A stretch of DNA of 64,000 bases from Lycium barbarum. Lineage: Eukaryota; Streptophyta; Magnoliopsida; Solanales; Solanaceae. Below the pieces are notes generated by a model that worked only from the letters and a program-made list of their open reading frames with translations, had not been told where the DNA came from and searched no databases. This document shows positions 1-12,221 of this stretch, in pieces. Location: positions 119,966,882-120,030,881 of the forward strand of contig NC_083346.1 in the NCBI RefSeq assembly GCF_019175385.1, read 5' to 3'. The position numbers and the translations under genes are program-made. Within the stretch, counting starts at the first letter, position 1. Every line of letters starts with the position of its first letter.

Positions 1-1300
1 GTGGTAAAGTATTTATGCATCTAGCAGACTAGCTACACAATATGATCAATAACCTGGAGGATCCCCAATAGCTATTTAATCCCAAACCTGATTAGTTAGG
101 AAATACCAATTTAATCTCCTGATTTGGGTTTATTCTATTCTTTTGCGCTATTTACTTCTGTTACACCAGATAGCCTTCTATCTCACCTTCATCGTAATCA
201 TGCACTTCTAGTAAAATTTGTAGAGCCCATTAGAAGATTACTGTTTCTTTAGATAATTCAAATCACAGTATAATATTGTCTGAGATTAGCTTAAATGGAA
301 ATATATGATCGGTGAGGATTCATAACCAGTCCAAACTTGAGTTTGGGATTGAGGCATAGTTGTAGTTGTTGTTGTAATTGCTCAAACCACCAAAGCACCT
401 TCCAATAACATCCCAGTTGTTTCAAAATATAAACTTTGTCACTAGCTAAAGAGAAGAGGAAGTCATTTGTAGTTTTTTCTTATTTTTTGTAATGGATTTA
501 GGAGTTCAAAAGTTTAAAATAATTGAGTAAGGCAATTATTGAAATTTTGACAAGAGCCTATTTAGTCTGCTTCAGTAAGATATTGTTGACGATTTAGATA
601 TTTCTACTCAAGCTATTCTTACCGAAACAGGTAAAAGTGTTCAACATTCTAAGGTAGACCACCCACTAAGAAAAGAATAGAGAAGGGTCAAATTTAAAAA
701 AAAAGGAAAAAGGCTTTAGAGATAGAAGTTTTTACTTTTTGTTTGTTTCCAATGTTCTTTATCCAATATGTGCTTGCAGATAGGCCTCTAAATCTATTTG
801 CCCCTACATATAGCCCTCAGTTAGCTCCATTTCAAACTGTTAGCATTCTTATGAAACAGTATTCAGTTGCAGCATGCTGTGTATTATGGACTGACTGTAT
901 TATGGATTGTGTTAGCCTCTTCTTACTTTCCTTTGGAATTGTTTTCTGGTTGACAAGTAAATAAGTTGTTATAGTCTAAAAATGGTACAAACCCACATAC
1001 TGAAGCAAAAAGAAAATCCCTTCTGGCCAACGACGAAATATAATCATGCATTACTGCTCTCTTAACCTTTTCACTAGTCTAGTATATTCAAGTTCAGTCT
1101 GATGATTTATTGATCCCATGGTAGAAGCTTTCTGACCTAAAGAAGAAAAATTAATGGTAACTTTGTGCATAAGATTTTCAGGTGTTACATGTTCACTCAT
1201 CTATCAAGTGCTCCAACATGCATAGGAATGATACAAAACTTAACAAATAGGGGATAATTTTAATGTATGAAGAGATCAAATAGTTGCTTCTCCCTTGCAG
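1..1300. other. Intron and upstream sequence of the WD40 gene; no exon recognised
   Basis: This AT-rich stretch ends in a good splice acceptor (cttgcag) directly before the exon at 1301, so at least its right part should be intron. I looked for WD-repeat coding on the + strand and found none that I trust. A short ORF at 743-964 has no recognisable domain and I take it as chance. Confidence 0.5.
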
Positions 1301-1384
1301 GTAACTAGCGTAAGTTATCACCCGAAAGAAAGCTGCATGATAACTTCTTCTGTAGATAGCACAGTCCGAGTTTGGAAAGCATGA
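1301..1384 (+). CDS. Terminal exon of a WD40-repeat protein (partial gene)
   Basis: After the acceptor ttgcag, 28 codons read VTSVSYHPKESCMITSSV then DSTVRVWKA and a TGA stop. This is the closing half of a beta-propeller blade: a hydrophobic strand (VTSVSYHP), a turn, a second strand (MITSSVDSTVRVW) and the WD-type Trp near the C-terminus. WD40 proteins are scaffolds for complexes, so the biochemical role cannot be read from this exon. The remaining exons should lie to the left of the window or in sequence I could not resolve. The match is seen directly in the translation; the gene identity is unknown. The 3' UTR runs into a CACTA element about 460 bp downstream. Confidence 0.7.
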   Translation, partial: VTSVSYHPKESCMITSSVDSTVRVWKA

Positions 1385-1846
1385 GATAGGGAATCAAAAG
1401 GCATCTGATCTTTTCCTGATAAGCATACACGAAGGTTGTGTGCTCGAATCAAACCAACAGTCTACGAGAGAATACCGCTCACTCAGTCGAGCATGAGAAT
1501 CATGGCAAAGCTAATACCTCAATGTTTTGTGGATGTTTACCAATGTTGAAGTAGTTTAATGTTGTTTTGATGTTTGCGAAGGTTGAAGTAGCTTAATTAA
1601 TGTCTCTTGTGAATGTTTGATTGACGTTTTTATTCAACTTTAAAGTAGTTTCGAATTGAATTTGATGTTTTGGTGGTTGTAATATATGTGTTGTAATAGT
1701 AGCTTATTGCTTTATGTATTTATAGTAGTTTGGTGTATTGTTGGCAGCTATTTGAGTTCGTTTTAGTTGAAAGTAAAATTATTTTCATCTTGACAGGGAG
1801 GCAGCTGGAATAACAGGTAGGTGCTACAATTTTTTTTTGCAGAATA
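1385..1846. other. 3' flank/UTR of the WD40 gene
   Basis: T-rich, gene-free sequence with several near-repeats of a gttgaagtagtttaatg phrase (about 1547-1610) that vary like a decayed short tandem repeat. No coding signal is visible. Confidence 0.4.
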
Positions 1847-2326
1847 TCGACCTCATGAGGTCGGTTTTCTGGAAAATTTTCCCAGAAATTGCAAATTACC
1901 GACCTCATGAGGTCGGTTTTCTGCAAAATTATTCAACATATGGCTAATTACCGACCTCATGAGGTCGGTAAAGTTTTTAGCCGGGTATTAATTAAATAAA
2001 TTACCGACCTCATGAGGTCGGTTTTATGCAAAATATATCATATATTCATATAAATTACCGACCTGAGGAGGTCGGTAAACTCATATGATTATATAATTAA
2101 TATAATTTACCGACCTAATGAGGTCGATATTTTATTTAATTAATACTCGGCAAAAAAACATTACCGACCTCATGAGGTCGGTTTTTTGCGACCTCATGAG
2201 GTCGGTAATAATTCCGACCCACTATTTTCCGACCTGATTTTGAGGTCGGTTTTTGGCCAAAACCGACCTCATGAGGTCAGAAATAGCCATTTTTTTAGGT
2301 CGGTAAAACCTGTTTTTTTAGTAGTG
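1847..2326. mobile_element. CACTA (En/Spm-type) terminal region with palindromic subterminal repeats
   Basis: About ten copies of ACCGACCTCATGAGGTCGGT or close variants sit at roughly 1847, 1898, 1950, 2003, 2057, 2109, 2163, 2188, 2229 and 2262. The core CCGACCTCATGAGGTCGG is a perfect palindrome. The block ends at 2326 with ttttttagtagtg, whose reverse complement begins CACTACTAAAAAAACAGG, a CACTA terminal inverted repeat. Arrays of short palindromic subterminal repeats are the transposase-binding zones of this superfamily. The left terminus is diverged: gtgctacaatttttttttgc near 1831 may be its remnant. No transposase is present, so the copy is non-autonomous or truncated. Confidence 0.75.
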
Positions 2327-2840
2327 CAAACCAAATGACCCCTACTGTTTCAATACAAAATTCAGTCAATCTTTATGGTTACGTATACTGATCCCATCTC
2401 ATTGAAGCCTTCATATCATATCTCTACACAGGAGTATCAAAGATTACCTTAATAAAACGGAACAAAGAAAATACTCTAGAATCAAATATCACATACGTAG
2501 TTAGTAAAGAAAAAGTTAAAATTAAAAACACAGATTAATTTTATAATTAGAAAATACTGTAAATTTAATAGGAAGGCATAAATTGCCGCCGGCATCTAGT
2601 TTTAGCCAAAAAGGTGAGCGGAGGGGTATTATTGAAAAAATTGATGGATAAAGGGTATATTTACACCTTACGTATAGTGCAGGATAGACAAACTTACTGA
2701 GGTGGACAATTTAGTGACAACCATGATTCAAATGGCAATATAATAACTTAATTCAACGCAATTATCGTGTTTAGATAAATCTACCTATATTTTATATAAT
2801 CTTATATTTATTCAACATAAAAAATGACAACTGATCTATA
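2327..2840. other. Gene-free AT-rich spacer
   Basis: No coding region or TIR pair is visible. It lies between the CACTA right end and a candidate Helitron left end. Confidence 0.4.
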
Positions 2841-3983
2841 TCTATATATAATATAAAACTAGGCATAGACAAGATGATGTGGCACCTCTCTATGCCCACC
2901 ATTAATATTTATCTTTTTTCTCATTCTTTTAACATTTTTTTCATCATTTTTCTCATTGACTATATTTAAAAGCCTATGTTAAAACAATATAAATTATATC
3001 AAATAATAAATGAAAATAATGAAGAGTGGTAGCGTGGACGTTACTTACAAAATGAAGACCCAAAATGATACGTAATAAAGTGTCTTGGATGAATTCATCT
3101 TGCAATAAAGAATTTAATTCCTAAAATTCCTTTTCTGCTTTCTATTTCTTCCTGAATGACTCTTAGAATTCAATCCACGTTTTTATTCATCCAATCGGTA
3201 TAATTCTTAATTTCAGTTTTCAATTGTGCATAAATGATACAATAAATTAAGAAGAACAACTATAAAAGGATGAGAAATACAGAAATAGGGACAGTCCATT
3301 GCTGTGGTGAGGCTAATGTTCAAAAATTGTTAGACACTTACAGGGATTTTTTTGTTCCTCTATTTTTGAAATTTTCTTTCATTTTTCAAATTCGGCCGAC
3401 TAATGAGTAGTGTTTAGATGTGCAGGATATAAAAGAGGAGAGAACTCAACACGATAAAATAACAGTGATTTTAACGGGGGAAAAAAGACAGCATGCGGCC
3501 ATGAATGTTATTATATGTTTAATTGTTTTTAGGTGAGACTCCAAGTAAACCTATTCTTCTAGATAATTCAGTTTTACTATTTCTATTAGCAATGTGATTG
3601 ATGCTATGGAAATAGCAGGTTTCAATCTAACAAGAGAGATGCAGTCAGAGATAATGCAAACTGATGGAGGCAAACGAGAAATGATAAAGATATGAATAGT
3701 CTTTTGGCAATTTGTGCCTAATGATGAAGCATAAACATAGAAAGATTGCAGAAACATAATTTTGATTTGGTTTGTAATAATTTAATTAATTGTTGAAAAA
3801 TAGCTATGGATTGAAGTTACAAATTACTTTATTTAGATTACGTGAGAAAAAACTAACAATTATCTTTAGTTTTTGCAAAGATCTACTTTTGGTTATGAAT
3901 AAAATTTATGTTTCTTCTTTTTCAATAAAATTTTCAAAATATGAAATTGCTAATTCTTATAGATATCTTTTCGCGCGGGCTAG
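2841..3983 (+). mobile_element. Candidate non-autonomous Helitron
   Basis: The left end starts with TC after an A (tctatatataatataaaact) and is followed by a subterminal inverted repeat, GGCATAGA...TCTATGCC (about 2862-2900). The right end is tcgcgcgggctag followed by T, which fits the Helitron rule of a CTRR end inserting between A and T, with a GC-rich cgcgcg just upstream. No Rep/helicase coding is present in the 1.14 kb. Helitrons leave no target duplication, so the borders rest on terminal motifs only and a neighbouring TC (2835) is also possible. Confidence 0.45.
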
Positions 3984-5053
3984 TGTATAAAATTATACTA
4001 AAGCAACCATGCAGGTCTATAACATTATATAAATTCTTACTAACCTTTTTTCACTTTTGTTTTTAAATCATCCAAATGCTTTTCCAATTTGTGTGTTAAA
4101 TCATCCAAATGAAAATAAATTAGGAATTATATCAGAATAATAATCTATGCACTAAACGTCAAATCAAGAAAAGCTTTTAAAAATTTGTGCAACTATTTTC
4201 TTTTTCTTTCTTTGACAATCCATACCAAAAGTCATACATCAGAGTAATAAACCATGTAGTTTGATTTTTAAAGAGATCGAACCTTGGCAGTATAATTTTT
4301 GTCTTAGTGCATCAAGAAGAGAAAGAAATTTATTATAATCCCCTGGAATAAAATTGACTATTTCTTACTATCATCCAAGTGATTAGTGATTAGTGATTTC
4401 ACTTGTGTGCAATTTTTTTCTTTAGCACGTTTGAGATACATTTTCCAAAGAAGTAAAATAATCGCAGCCTCATAATATTCTATTTTGGATAAATTTCCAG
4501 TAACACTTCTTTCTATAATTGAACAAATAAGAAGGCTAGACCACTTTGTTACCCCCGGAATTTCGACACTTTGTTCATTGACAATTTAGAATTGTAGAAT
4601 GACTAAAAAAGGGCATATTAGAAATAAAAAGTAAAAGTCTATCAAAGTACAACACATCTTGCAGCTATATACAGAACGAGTGTATATGTCTGCGCAAATT
4701 AGAAAAAAAACGATGAAATTTGGAAATCAGCTTTCTTTTCATATTTAATGGAGATAGTTTAAATTGAAATAAATCTATATATGCATATTTTTATTAGAGT
4801 TAAAGCTTAGATGGACAATATGTAAAATTAGAAACTTTTTTTAATAATATATATGTATGTAACTATAGCCTTTTAATCGTTGACTAATACTTATTGAAAA
4901 ACGGTACACAGACATATTTCGATATATCACACGCATATTTCTATACATACCTGATACATATATACATTGATTTCTACAACTCTTCATTAGATAGTAAAAC
5001 TTTTGTTCTTTAATTTTTTTTTTTATTCTATTCAAACAATAGAAAACATAATA
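3984..5053. other. Gene-free AT-rich spacer
   Basis: Very AT-rich, without a convincing ORF or paired repeat ends. Short ORFs here are chance. Confidence 0.4.
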
Positions 5054-5268
5054 CTCCCTCTGTTTCAATTTATATGAATCTATTTCCTTTTTAGTACGTG
5101 CCAAATGAATGACCTCTTTCCTAATTTGGAAACAAATTCACTTTATGAATGATTTCCAGCCACACAAATATTCAAGACTTATTTTAAACCACAAGTTTCA
5201 AAAGTCTTTCCTCTTCCTTAAATGTCGTTCTCAGTCAAATAGGTTCACATAAATTGAAACGGAGAGAG
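5054..5268. mobile_element. Stowaway-type MITE (Tc1/mariner), 215 bp
   Basis: The left end CTCCCTCTGTTTCAATTTAT and the right end, read in reverse complement, CTCTCTCCGTTTCAATTTAT, form the TIRs. A TA dinucleotide flanks both sides (5052-5053 and 5269-5270). CTCCCTC termini with TA duplications define plant Stowaway MITEs. It is non-coding. Confidence 0.85.
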
Positions 5269-5270
5269 TA

Positions 5271-6547
5271 TAAAATATAAAACCTATAAATATGAAGAAA
5301 AATGGGAAACATGACATCCTAAGTCGTGGTGTCTTCTCTTATTTGTTTTCCATTCTCATTTTTATAAAATTGTTTTTCTATACTCTTTAATAAACCCCGT
5401 TTCTCTCATACTCCATAAATGCTATAAATGAAAGATCAAGTAACACAATTGAGGGGAAAAAGTAGATGAAATCTAGTAAAGGAAGTAAAAAGTAGAAATT
5501 TTATTTTACATTACTGACCATTTTATAGTTTTATAAAGTTCTCGGATAATAGTTCTCTCAATTGGGGAATATAAGTCACACTAACTTTATAGGGAAAAAT
5601 TATGTAAAATAAAATTTCTCGTCTTCGCTTCCTATTTAAATGCTGAAGTTCGTAAATAATATGAAGTATGTATTAAGTTTTGGCAATAAAGCACTAAAAT
5701 TATCTCTCTTTAATTAACATATTTGAAAGATAGAACTTTATTAATTATCGAAATATTGATTGTAAGTTATTTTTGAATGCATGGATGGACAGTGAGTAAA
5801 ATGCACTTACCATCCTCATCACAAAAAAAATGCACTTACCATTCATAGGGGCTTCATATAAAAAATGTCTTTTAAAACTCGTTTTTTAGCTTATTCCCTT
5901 CGGTAAGAAAAACGAGTAATGGTAAATCAAATGTTTTTGTCTAAATTACCTTAAATACATGAGGCCTGGCAGTTGGGAGTAATAGAGTATTATAACTCTT
6001 CATCTTTAATCACCGTTCCCACACCCCTGTTCCGCGTTCAAACAGCGGCAAGTCTCTTGCTAACAGATATATAGTCACCTGTCTGACGCCTAACTTATTG
6101 TATACCACAATTCTGGCGACTTTCCCTGGCAGAAAAAAGAAAAAGAAAAAAACAGAGTCTACGAAAAGTTACAGAGCCACATTGAAATAAGGTTTAATTA
6201 ACTGCTAGTACTGATCAACAATAAATATGCAAAAGGGGAAAAAGACATCGTTCAAAAATTCTATCAAACGGCAAAAACGCCTGTCTTTTCAATTTCTCCA
6301 TTTGAGGGTATCGTATATAGAGAGACTTAAAGAACGCGTGACGATGGAGGTTGACACTGACAGGATGATCATCGACTTGCAAGTTCGCTACATTCTACTG
6401 CCCCTTTGAAGGCGCTAACAAATTATAAAAGTCACATCTTTAGATTTCACTTAATCCTTTTTCTGCTTATTCAAAATAGAGAAATAAAGAGTAACAAATC
6501 TTAATTTAAGATTAATTAGTAAAAAGGGAAGTGTATATGAAAGTTAC
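5271..6547. other. Gene-free spacer between two MITEs
   Basis: No supported gene. A 60-codon ORF at 6227-6409 has no recognisable features. Confidence 0.4.
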
Positions 6548-6793
6548 ACTACAACAAAAGAGGCTTTTAGTGGCAATATATTTTTCTTTTAGCGACAATA
6601 GTTTTTGCCACAAAAACATTTACCAGCAATTGGTTAATGACATTAGATCCAAGGTCGCTAAAGCGTTTAGTATCATTTATTGTTAGGGCTAAAGTTTGGT
6701 ATTGCTGGTAATAATTGATTCTAGAATATAATTAGCGGCAATTAAGTTATTGCTGCAAATTAATTGCCGCTAAAAGCATATTTTGTTGTAGTG
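6548..6793. mobile_element. CACTA-type MITE with 3-bp TSD, 246 bp
   Basis: The left end is CACTACAACAAAAGAGGCTT and the right end reverse-complements to CACTACAACAAAATATGCTT. The flanks carry a perfect TTA duplication at 6545-6547 and 6794-6796, the 3-bp size expected for CACTA insertion. Inside, short phrases such as TTAGCGGCAAT and ATTGCCGCTAA repeat in both orientations, as subterminal repeats do. There is no coding capacity. Confidence 0.88.
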
Positions 6794-6796
6794 TTA

Positions 6797-8677
6797 AAAT
6801 CAAATTGGTATCGCGCATGTAATGATAATCAACAACCTTCAAGACGGAAGTGTGACTTTCAGAGTCAAACCTTGTAAATGCTAATCTCCATTGCAAACCT
6901 AAAATAATTCGCAGCAATTTCAATCCATGAATAGAATGATATTATGTATAAAAATGTAACATAAAAGTGTGTATGCAAAGATGTTAAGAAAAGAGTGACA
7001 TGGAGAAAGTTTTAACCTGAATTTTGAGGGGAGATGGTTAAAAGTTGCTTTCACTGATCCAATTTAAATGAATATTAAATGGGGCAATAAGTAACCATTT
7101 ACATAGGAAGAGGAAATTGTCAAGCAAACGGACCGGATGCACCTCTTCGTTAATGAGGCAACGGTTCATTGTTTAAATGAGTGTCTTTTTTTTTTTTTTT
7201 TTTTGGGCTTTTACTATGAATTGAAGTAAAGAATGATGGGAGTAACATCCAAAAAATAAGGAAAAAGATAAATCAAAATCCTGGCTCAGGAGAGTGCCAC
7301 ATCACCGGAATCATGTTCCGGCTTTATATAGATTGAGAAAATTAAAATAATGGGAGAGTTTAAGCTTGTGAATAACCTTTATTAAAAAAATAATATGTAC
7401 ATTAATTGAAAACTCAATGTAGAGAATAAATTTCTTACCATCAAACAGTCAAATCAGGGTATCTTAAGGTAATATGTCAAATTCCCAAAAAATAATTACA
7501 GAAATTCAAGAACACAATTGATATTAGAGTCTATAATGCCTTGATAAATTTACTTTCGGTTTTCCAACCCCAGGTCCTAAAACAGAATGAAACAAAACAG
7601 AAGAGAATACGATCAATTGATAATCATAATTACATGTTGATGAATCAATAAAAATCAAAACAAAGTAAATAAAATTATTACATCTCCCAAATAGGATCAG
7701 ATATAGAAAAACAAAACTGCATCTGAAAGTAATTATTATCAGAAAAAATATCATATATTTGAATTACCCGAGCAAATAAGATTACATCAAAATAATGATA
7801 TTCCAAGCCAAAAAGTTACAAAAAGATAAAAGGATAATATTCCAAACCTGGCATAAGAAATACTATTTTGTCTCTGAATAACTTTTCACCTTACTATCAT
7901 AGTACTATGAAAATGAGGTACCTTTTATTTTCCATGTACATACACTATTTCATTTTATAATTTGAAAGATTTTGATTTTCCATCCAAACGTTAATATTCG
8001 AAGCTTTGGATATTTGGAGTTCTTTAGTGAGAAAAACACAGTCCGAAGTCTTCGATTGTATAGAGTACAAAGAGCTTAATTTCCAATGATAATCCAACAG
8101 GCTTTTCAAAATGTGATTGCAAGAATCAAAACATATTTCCAACACCCATCACAGAGAAATTTGATGGGACAACAAAAAAAAAAAAAAACTTCTAAAGTGA
8201 AGCAACACACAATTGCATCTACCCTTCTAACTTTTAATAACTATAGCGTCCAAACCCGCTTGTCCGCATTTAGATAGTTGCACCAAGTACATACTATCTT
8301 CCACCAGCATATTATTATTCAATTTCTAACCTAATATAACACAGTTTCTTCTAATAATAAGATAGAGGACAATGGGAGGGGTTGTCGGTTGCCGCCATTG
8401 GCATCAGCTACCATCAAATTTCTAGTCCAGGTCAATGGTAACACCATTTTACCACTTCTGTTGATGAGCTTATGTTATGCAGAAACTTATGTTCAGATTC
8501 TCCCTAACTTCTAGGATAAAAATTAAGCATCACAGATAATGAAATACTGGGAAAAGATCGGTGCTTAGTCAAGCCAAAAATATTATTATGGGTTGCAAAT
8601 TATCAGGATAGTCATCTACTATGTCTTCGCAAGAAAACCCTGTTACTACAAACAAATGCTCGTTACTAGTCTGTCTA
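6797..8677. other. Gene-free spacer; 3' flank of the FRIGIDA-like pseudogene at its right end
   Basis: It contains a run of 19 T (7186-7204). Near 7333, read on the - strand, is tctatataaagccgg followed by a ccgg...ccgg hairpin and gatgtggca, which resembles the left end of the Helitron candidate at 2841; no partner end was found. The last few hundred bases would be the 3' UTR of the pseudogene. Confidence 0.4.
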
Positions 8678-9387
8678 TTACACGTAGGGTTGGTGTGCTG
8701 TTGGCGTTCCGCTGCCAGCATAATTGACATAACTAGATGGAACAGAAGGTGTATAAAAACGTGCATTAATTCTCTCATCTGCTGTTGGCAATGTGGCGCC
8801 TGCATAACTGCCATAACTGGATGGCGGGGGAGCTGTATAAGTATTTGCAGTAATGCCCTCATCAGCTGGACAATAATATGATGTCTGCTCATGGGATTGC
8901 TGGGGATATGCGGCTTGACTTGGAGGTCGATAATCATGAGATGTACTGACATAAGCGTACTTATTGGGCAATCCTGAATAAGTTGCTCTCTCAACAAAAG
9001 CAGAGGGGACCTGTCTGCTTGGATTATTAGCAATCGCAATTAAAGCAGACACGGGCTGTCTGCTAGGAACGTTAGCATGTCTGGTAGATCCATACGGTTG
9101 TGGTCTCTTGAATTTCTGGTGTTTACCTGATCCAGAATGTCTTTTCTTATCATTAGACTTGTCTTTGTCATTAGAAATGGCTTTCTCCAGCTGAGCAACC
9201 CTTCTCTGTAGTGGCTCAAGCCGATATTCTGCAAGAGAGTTTGCTAAATAAGAGATAAGATATGTCAAACTTCCCTTTTGCCTCTCTTTTTTCATTTTTG
9301 ATACACAAGTTACAAGTAACAAGTTGGACTTGGTGATATTTCATTGTCAAACCTCAGAAAGAAGCAAATTCATATGTACATTCAAGT

Positions 9388-9596
9388 ATTTTTTTATGAT
9401 GACCGAGAAAACCATCTGGAGCCGACCCCTTGGGCCAACAGAAGCCTTCGAAACTCGGGGATGATGGTCCCGCCCCTCTACTTTTCTCCACTTAAAAGTA
9501 CCAGGGTTAGTTCGCTGGCTCATCGCTCGAACCTGTGACCAAAGGTACAAGTCCCTCAACCTTAGCCAATTGAGCTAATTCCTGGGGGTTCAGTAG
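9388..9596 (-). mobile_element. tRNA-derived SINE
   Basis: On the - strand it reads TTAGCTCAATTGGCTAAGG (box A like) and then GGTTCGAGC (box B like), followed by a tRNA-unrelated body ending in TCGGTCATCAT and an A-rich tail. ATTCAAG occurs on both sides (9380-9386 and 9597-9603), a plausible short target duplication. It sits in the large intron of the FRIGIDA-like pseudogene. The family is SolS-like by appearance. Confidence 0.7.
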
Positions 9597-10718
9597 ATTC
9601 AAGAATTAAAGTCCCACTAAAATTAAAATAAAAGTGGAAGGGCCTCAAGCTGGTCATTATTTCGTCAGCCATGACCGCTATGCTTCAGGTTCGCCTTTGC
9701 TACTTCCAGGTACTTTTCTTTTTTTCTTACAACTTGTTCATTTCTAGATAATCTAATTCATTCCCTGATAAAAGTTACATGCGCAAATATGCTATTTTTA
9801 CCTCTCAAATCCTAAGGCAAGCTGCTTCATATGGTTGTTCGACCTGTATTCATTAACCAGGCTTGCTACTGCATGAAAACTCTTAACTAAAATCTAAAAA
9901 AAAGCTTAAATTGAATCTTGCATTTATTTCTGAAAAAAGCATTCACATTCCATCCTATGTTTATCTCCATATTAAGCAATCAAGGACTAGGAATAAATTT
10001 GGCTTCACCTAGAGTGTTTATAGGTAAAACTCTAACCCACTCATTCCCAAGTTCCATTTCTTCAAATTCCCAATTTACTTGCACAATGTTAAAATAATTT
10101 AGGCAGAATGGCCTAATTGCCCCTTAAGGTTGCACCGGATTTTAACACCTCTAGGTAAAATAATTTAAGCAGAATGGGAACAACTTGCATTTTCCCCATT
10201 TTTAACACCTCTACTTGGTAAAAACATAACTAATAAACACTTCCGACCAAGTGTGCTCCTCAATCGTTGTGACAGGTCATATGTTTAGCCTTTTATTGTC
10301 TGACATGTGTATAACTTATGAGTTCCATGTTTCTTAAAATAATAATTTACAAAATTTCTACTCTTTTTCTTTCTTTTCCTTTTCATCATATCGCCATCAG
10401 GAGCCTCCAATTCCATAGAACCCCACCGTCGTTCCACCATCTCTCAGGCCTTCATTTGCCCTTCGTCACCATAAACCATCTAAAAGTACCCATAATAAAC
10501 CCCTCTATTCCCTAATAGAATCATAATTTTCACACACTTTTTAAAGGTGATTTCCACGCACTTCTGCCGCATCAGTTATGTTATTACCACATAAGCACGA
10601 TCAACGGTGAGAGACATTTAATAATAGTCATTTCATCATGTAGAGGTATTAAAATGAAAGAAATGGAAGCTGATAGGTTGGCTACAAAACCCAGTGCAAG
10701 TTTAGGGCGTTTAGACCA

Positions 10719-11101
10719 CAGTGTTATCAAAAGCGAAAAGCGCAAAAAAGCTCTAAGGTCAGCTGGGGCTTTAAGCGCAAAATGCAAATAAAGTACGGGC
10801 TTTAATGAAAAAAGGCGCAATGGTGCAAAAATACAAATATATCTATGTTTAGTCCAAGACTAATAAGAATAAGCATGAATAACAAATATACGGACAAAGA
10901 AATTGTAAAAACATTATGATAAAGTGAAATATCAATTATCTAGTGTCACCTCTTCAAGAGAGGCTCATTGGCGAGGAAAAGTATGTCTTAGAGCCTTGAT
11001 GATGACACTGAAGCGCACAAAAAGAGAGGCGAAGCGCTCAACATGTTTTGAGCCTCGCTTCAGGGATTAAGCGCGCTTGAAGCGCGCCTTTGACAACATT
11101 G
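10719..11101. mobile_element. hAT-type MITE with 8-bp TSD, 383 bp
   Basis: The left end is CAGTGTTATCAAAAGCG and the right end reverse-complements to CAATGTTGTCAAAGGCG. Both flanks carry a perfect TTAGACCA duplication (10711-10718 and 11102-11109). An 8-bp duplication and a CA(G/A)TG terminus define hAT elements. The interior has GC-rich inverted phrases (AAGCGCGCTTGAAGCGCGCC). It is non-coding and lies within the pseudogene intron. Confidence 0.9.
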
Positions 11102-12114
11102 TTAGACCATAATGCCAATAATTTATGGTTCAGTTATTTTGGTCTTCTTTATAAATCATTGTACACACATTTTTTGGCTACCCTGCTAGGTCATGCTAAC
11201 AACATTGACCACACCCAAATCTTTGTTTTTCCAATATCTAGTGCATCAAATAGAGACCAGAATACATATCCTCGTACGTGCTTTGTTTTGCGGGGTGGGG
11301 GGATGAGGTGAGGGAGGTGGGGAGGAAAGGGGGCGACACAAAGGCACCCAAAAAATAGTTTCCTTTGCCTGATGTGCAGTAAGAATGCGCATAATAAGGA
11401 TTGATCAATTGAAGAAAAGAAGCCGATAATCTAAACCCAGCGTTGTTTATAGGCAGTTCAAAGGATGACATAAATCATACAATTTTTACATGTTACTTCT
11501 GTAGCACAATTATAAACTTTTTTGAGCTCAAGGTAGAAAGCTGCAACAGTACTACCCAGGACAGTGACAGAGGCAATCATGAGTTAAGAGTTAGAAGAAA
11601 TAGGGCAAAAAAAGAAAGTTGGCCTAAAAAGGATAGAGGGGCAGACCCATTAAGCATCGAACTATGCACCAGTGGCCCTTGGAGATTTTTTGATAATCAA
11701 AAAACAAAAAGAAGGGAGCTTGCCGAAGAACAACTCTATGCGTTTTTTTAAATAATTTGGCAGAGAGAAATAGGAAACTGTTTCAAAACAGTGACATCAA
11801 TGTAACACCTATTTAAAAGTCTTCTTTTGTTTAATTTACTTCTTTTGGTGTAAAGAGAAAATGCCCATTTAGATAGACGGCTTGGCCACATAATATATAT
11901 ATGTGGATACTATTTAAATATCTTTCTGACATGGATTTTGGTGCTTTATTTCATGAAATTTCCATTGATTAACCGGAGAGTTGAAAAGTATTATACATAA
12001 AGTTCATGGTAACTTAAGACTACTGTTTTCTTCACTCTCAATATTAGATTACTTTTTGCAATCTAAGAACTAAATTAGCCTTGAGTATGCATATGACATA
12101 TCTATATAATAAAG

Positions 12115-12221
12115 GGCAAAAGGCAGACCGGTGCACTAAGCTCCCGCTGTGCGCAGGGTCCAGCGAAGGGCCGGACAACAAGGGTCTATGTACGCAGCCT
12201 TACGCTGCATTTATTATACCG
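12115..12221 (-). mobile_element. 5'-truncated TS-like SINE with 16-bp TSD
   Basis: The body reads ggtgcactaagctcccgct, a gggtccagcgaagggccgg core and gtacgcagccttacgctgc, a Solanaceae TS-type SINE read backwards, lacking its tRNA-like head. A perfect 16-bp duplication, TATCTATATAATAAAG, flanks it (12099-12114 and 12222-12237), proving the insertion. It lies in the pseudogene intron, just upstream of exon 2 on the + coordinate axis. Confidence 0.9.

Noticed and set aside
1847..2280. CRISPR-like array of regularly repeated palindromes
   Set aside because: Spacers are short, variable and AT-rich, the genome is plant, and the block ends in a CACTA terminus.
8569..9039. 156-codon ORF on the - strand overlapping the FRIGIDA-like tail
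   Set aside because: It is an alternative frame of the Pro/Tyr-rich last exon; the other frame matches the FRL family.
9520..9590. Possible tRNA gene on the - strand
   Set aside because: Boxes A and B are present but the acceptor stem does not pair and a SINE body follows.
11443..11751. 102-codon + strand ORF
   Set aside because: Lies in the pseudogene intron, with no domain, no splice context and low-complexity Lys/Arg content.
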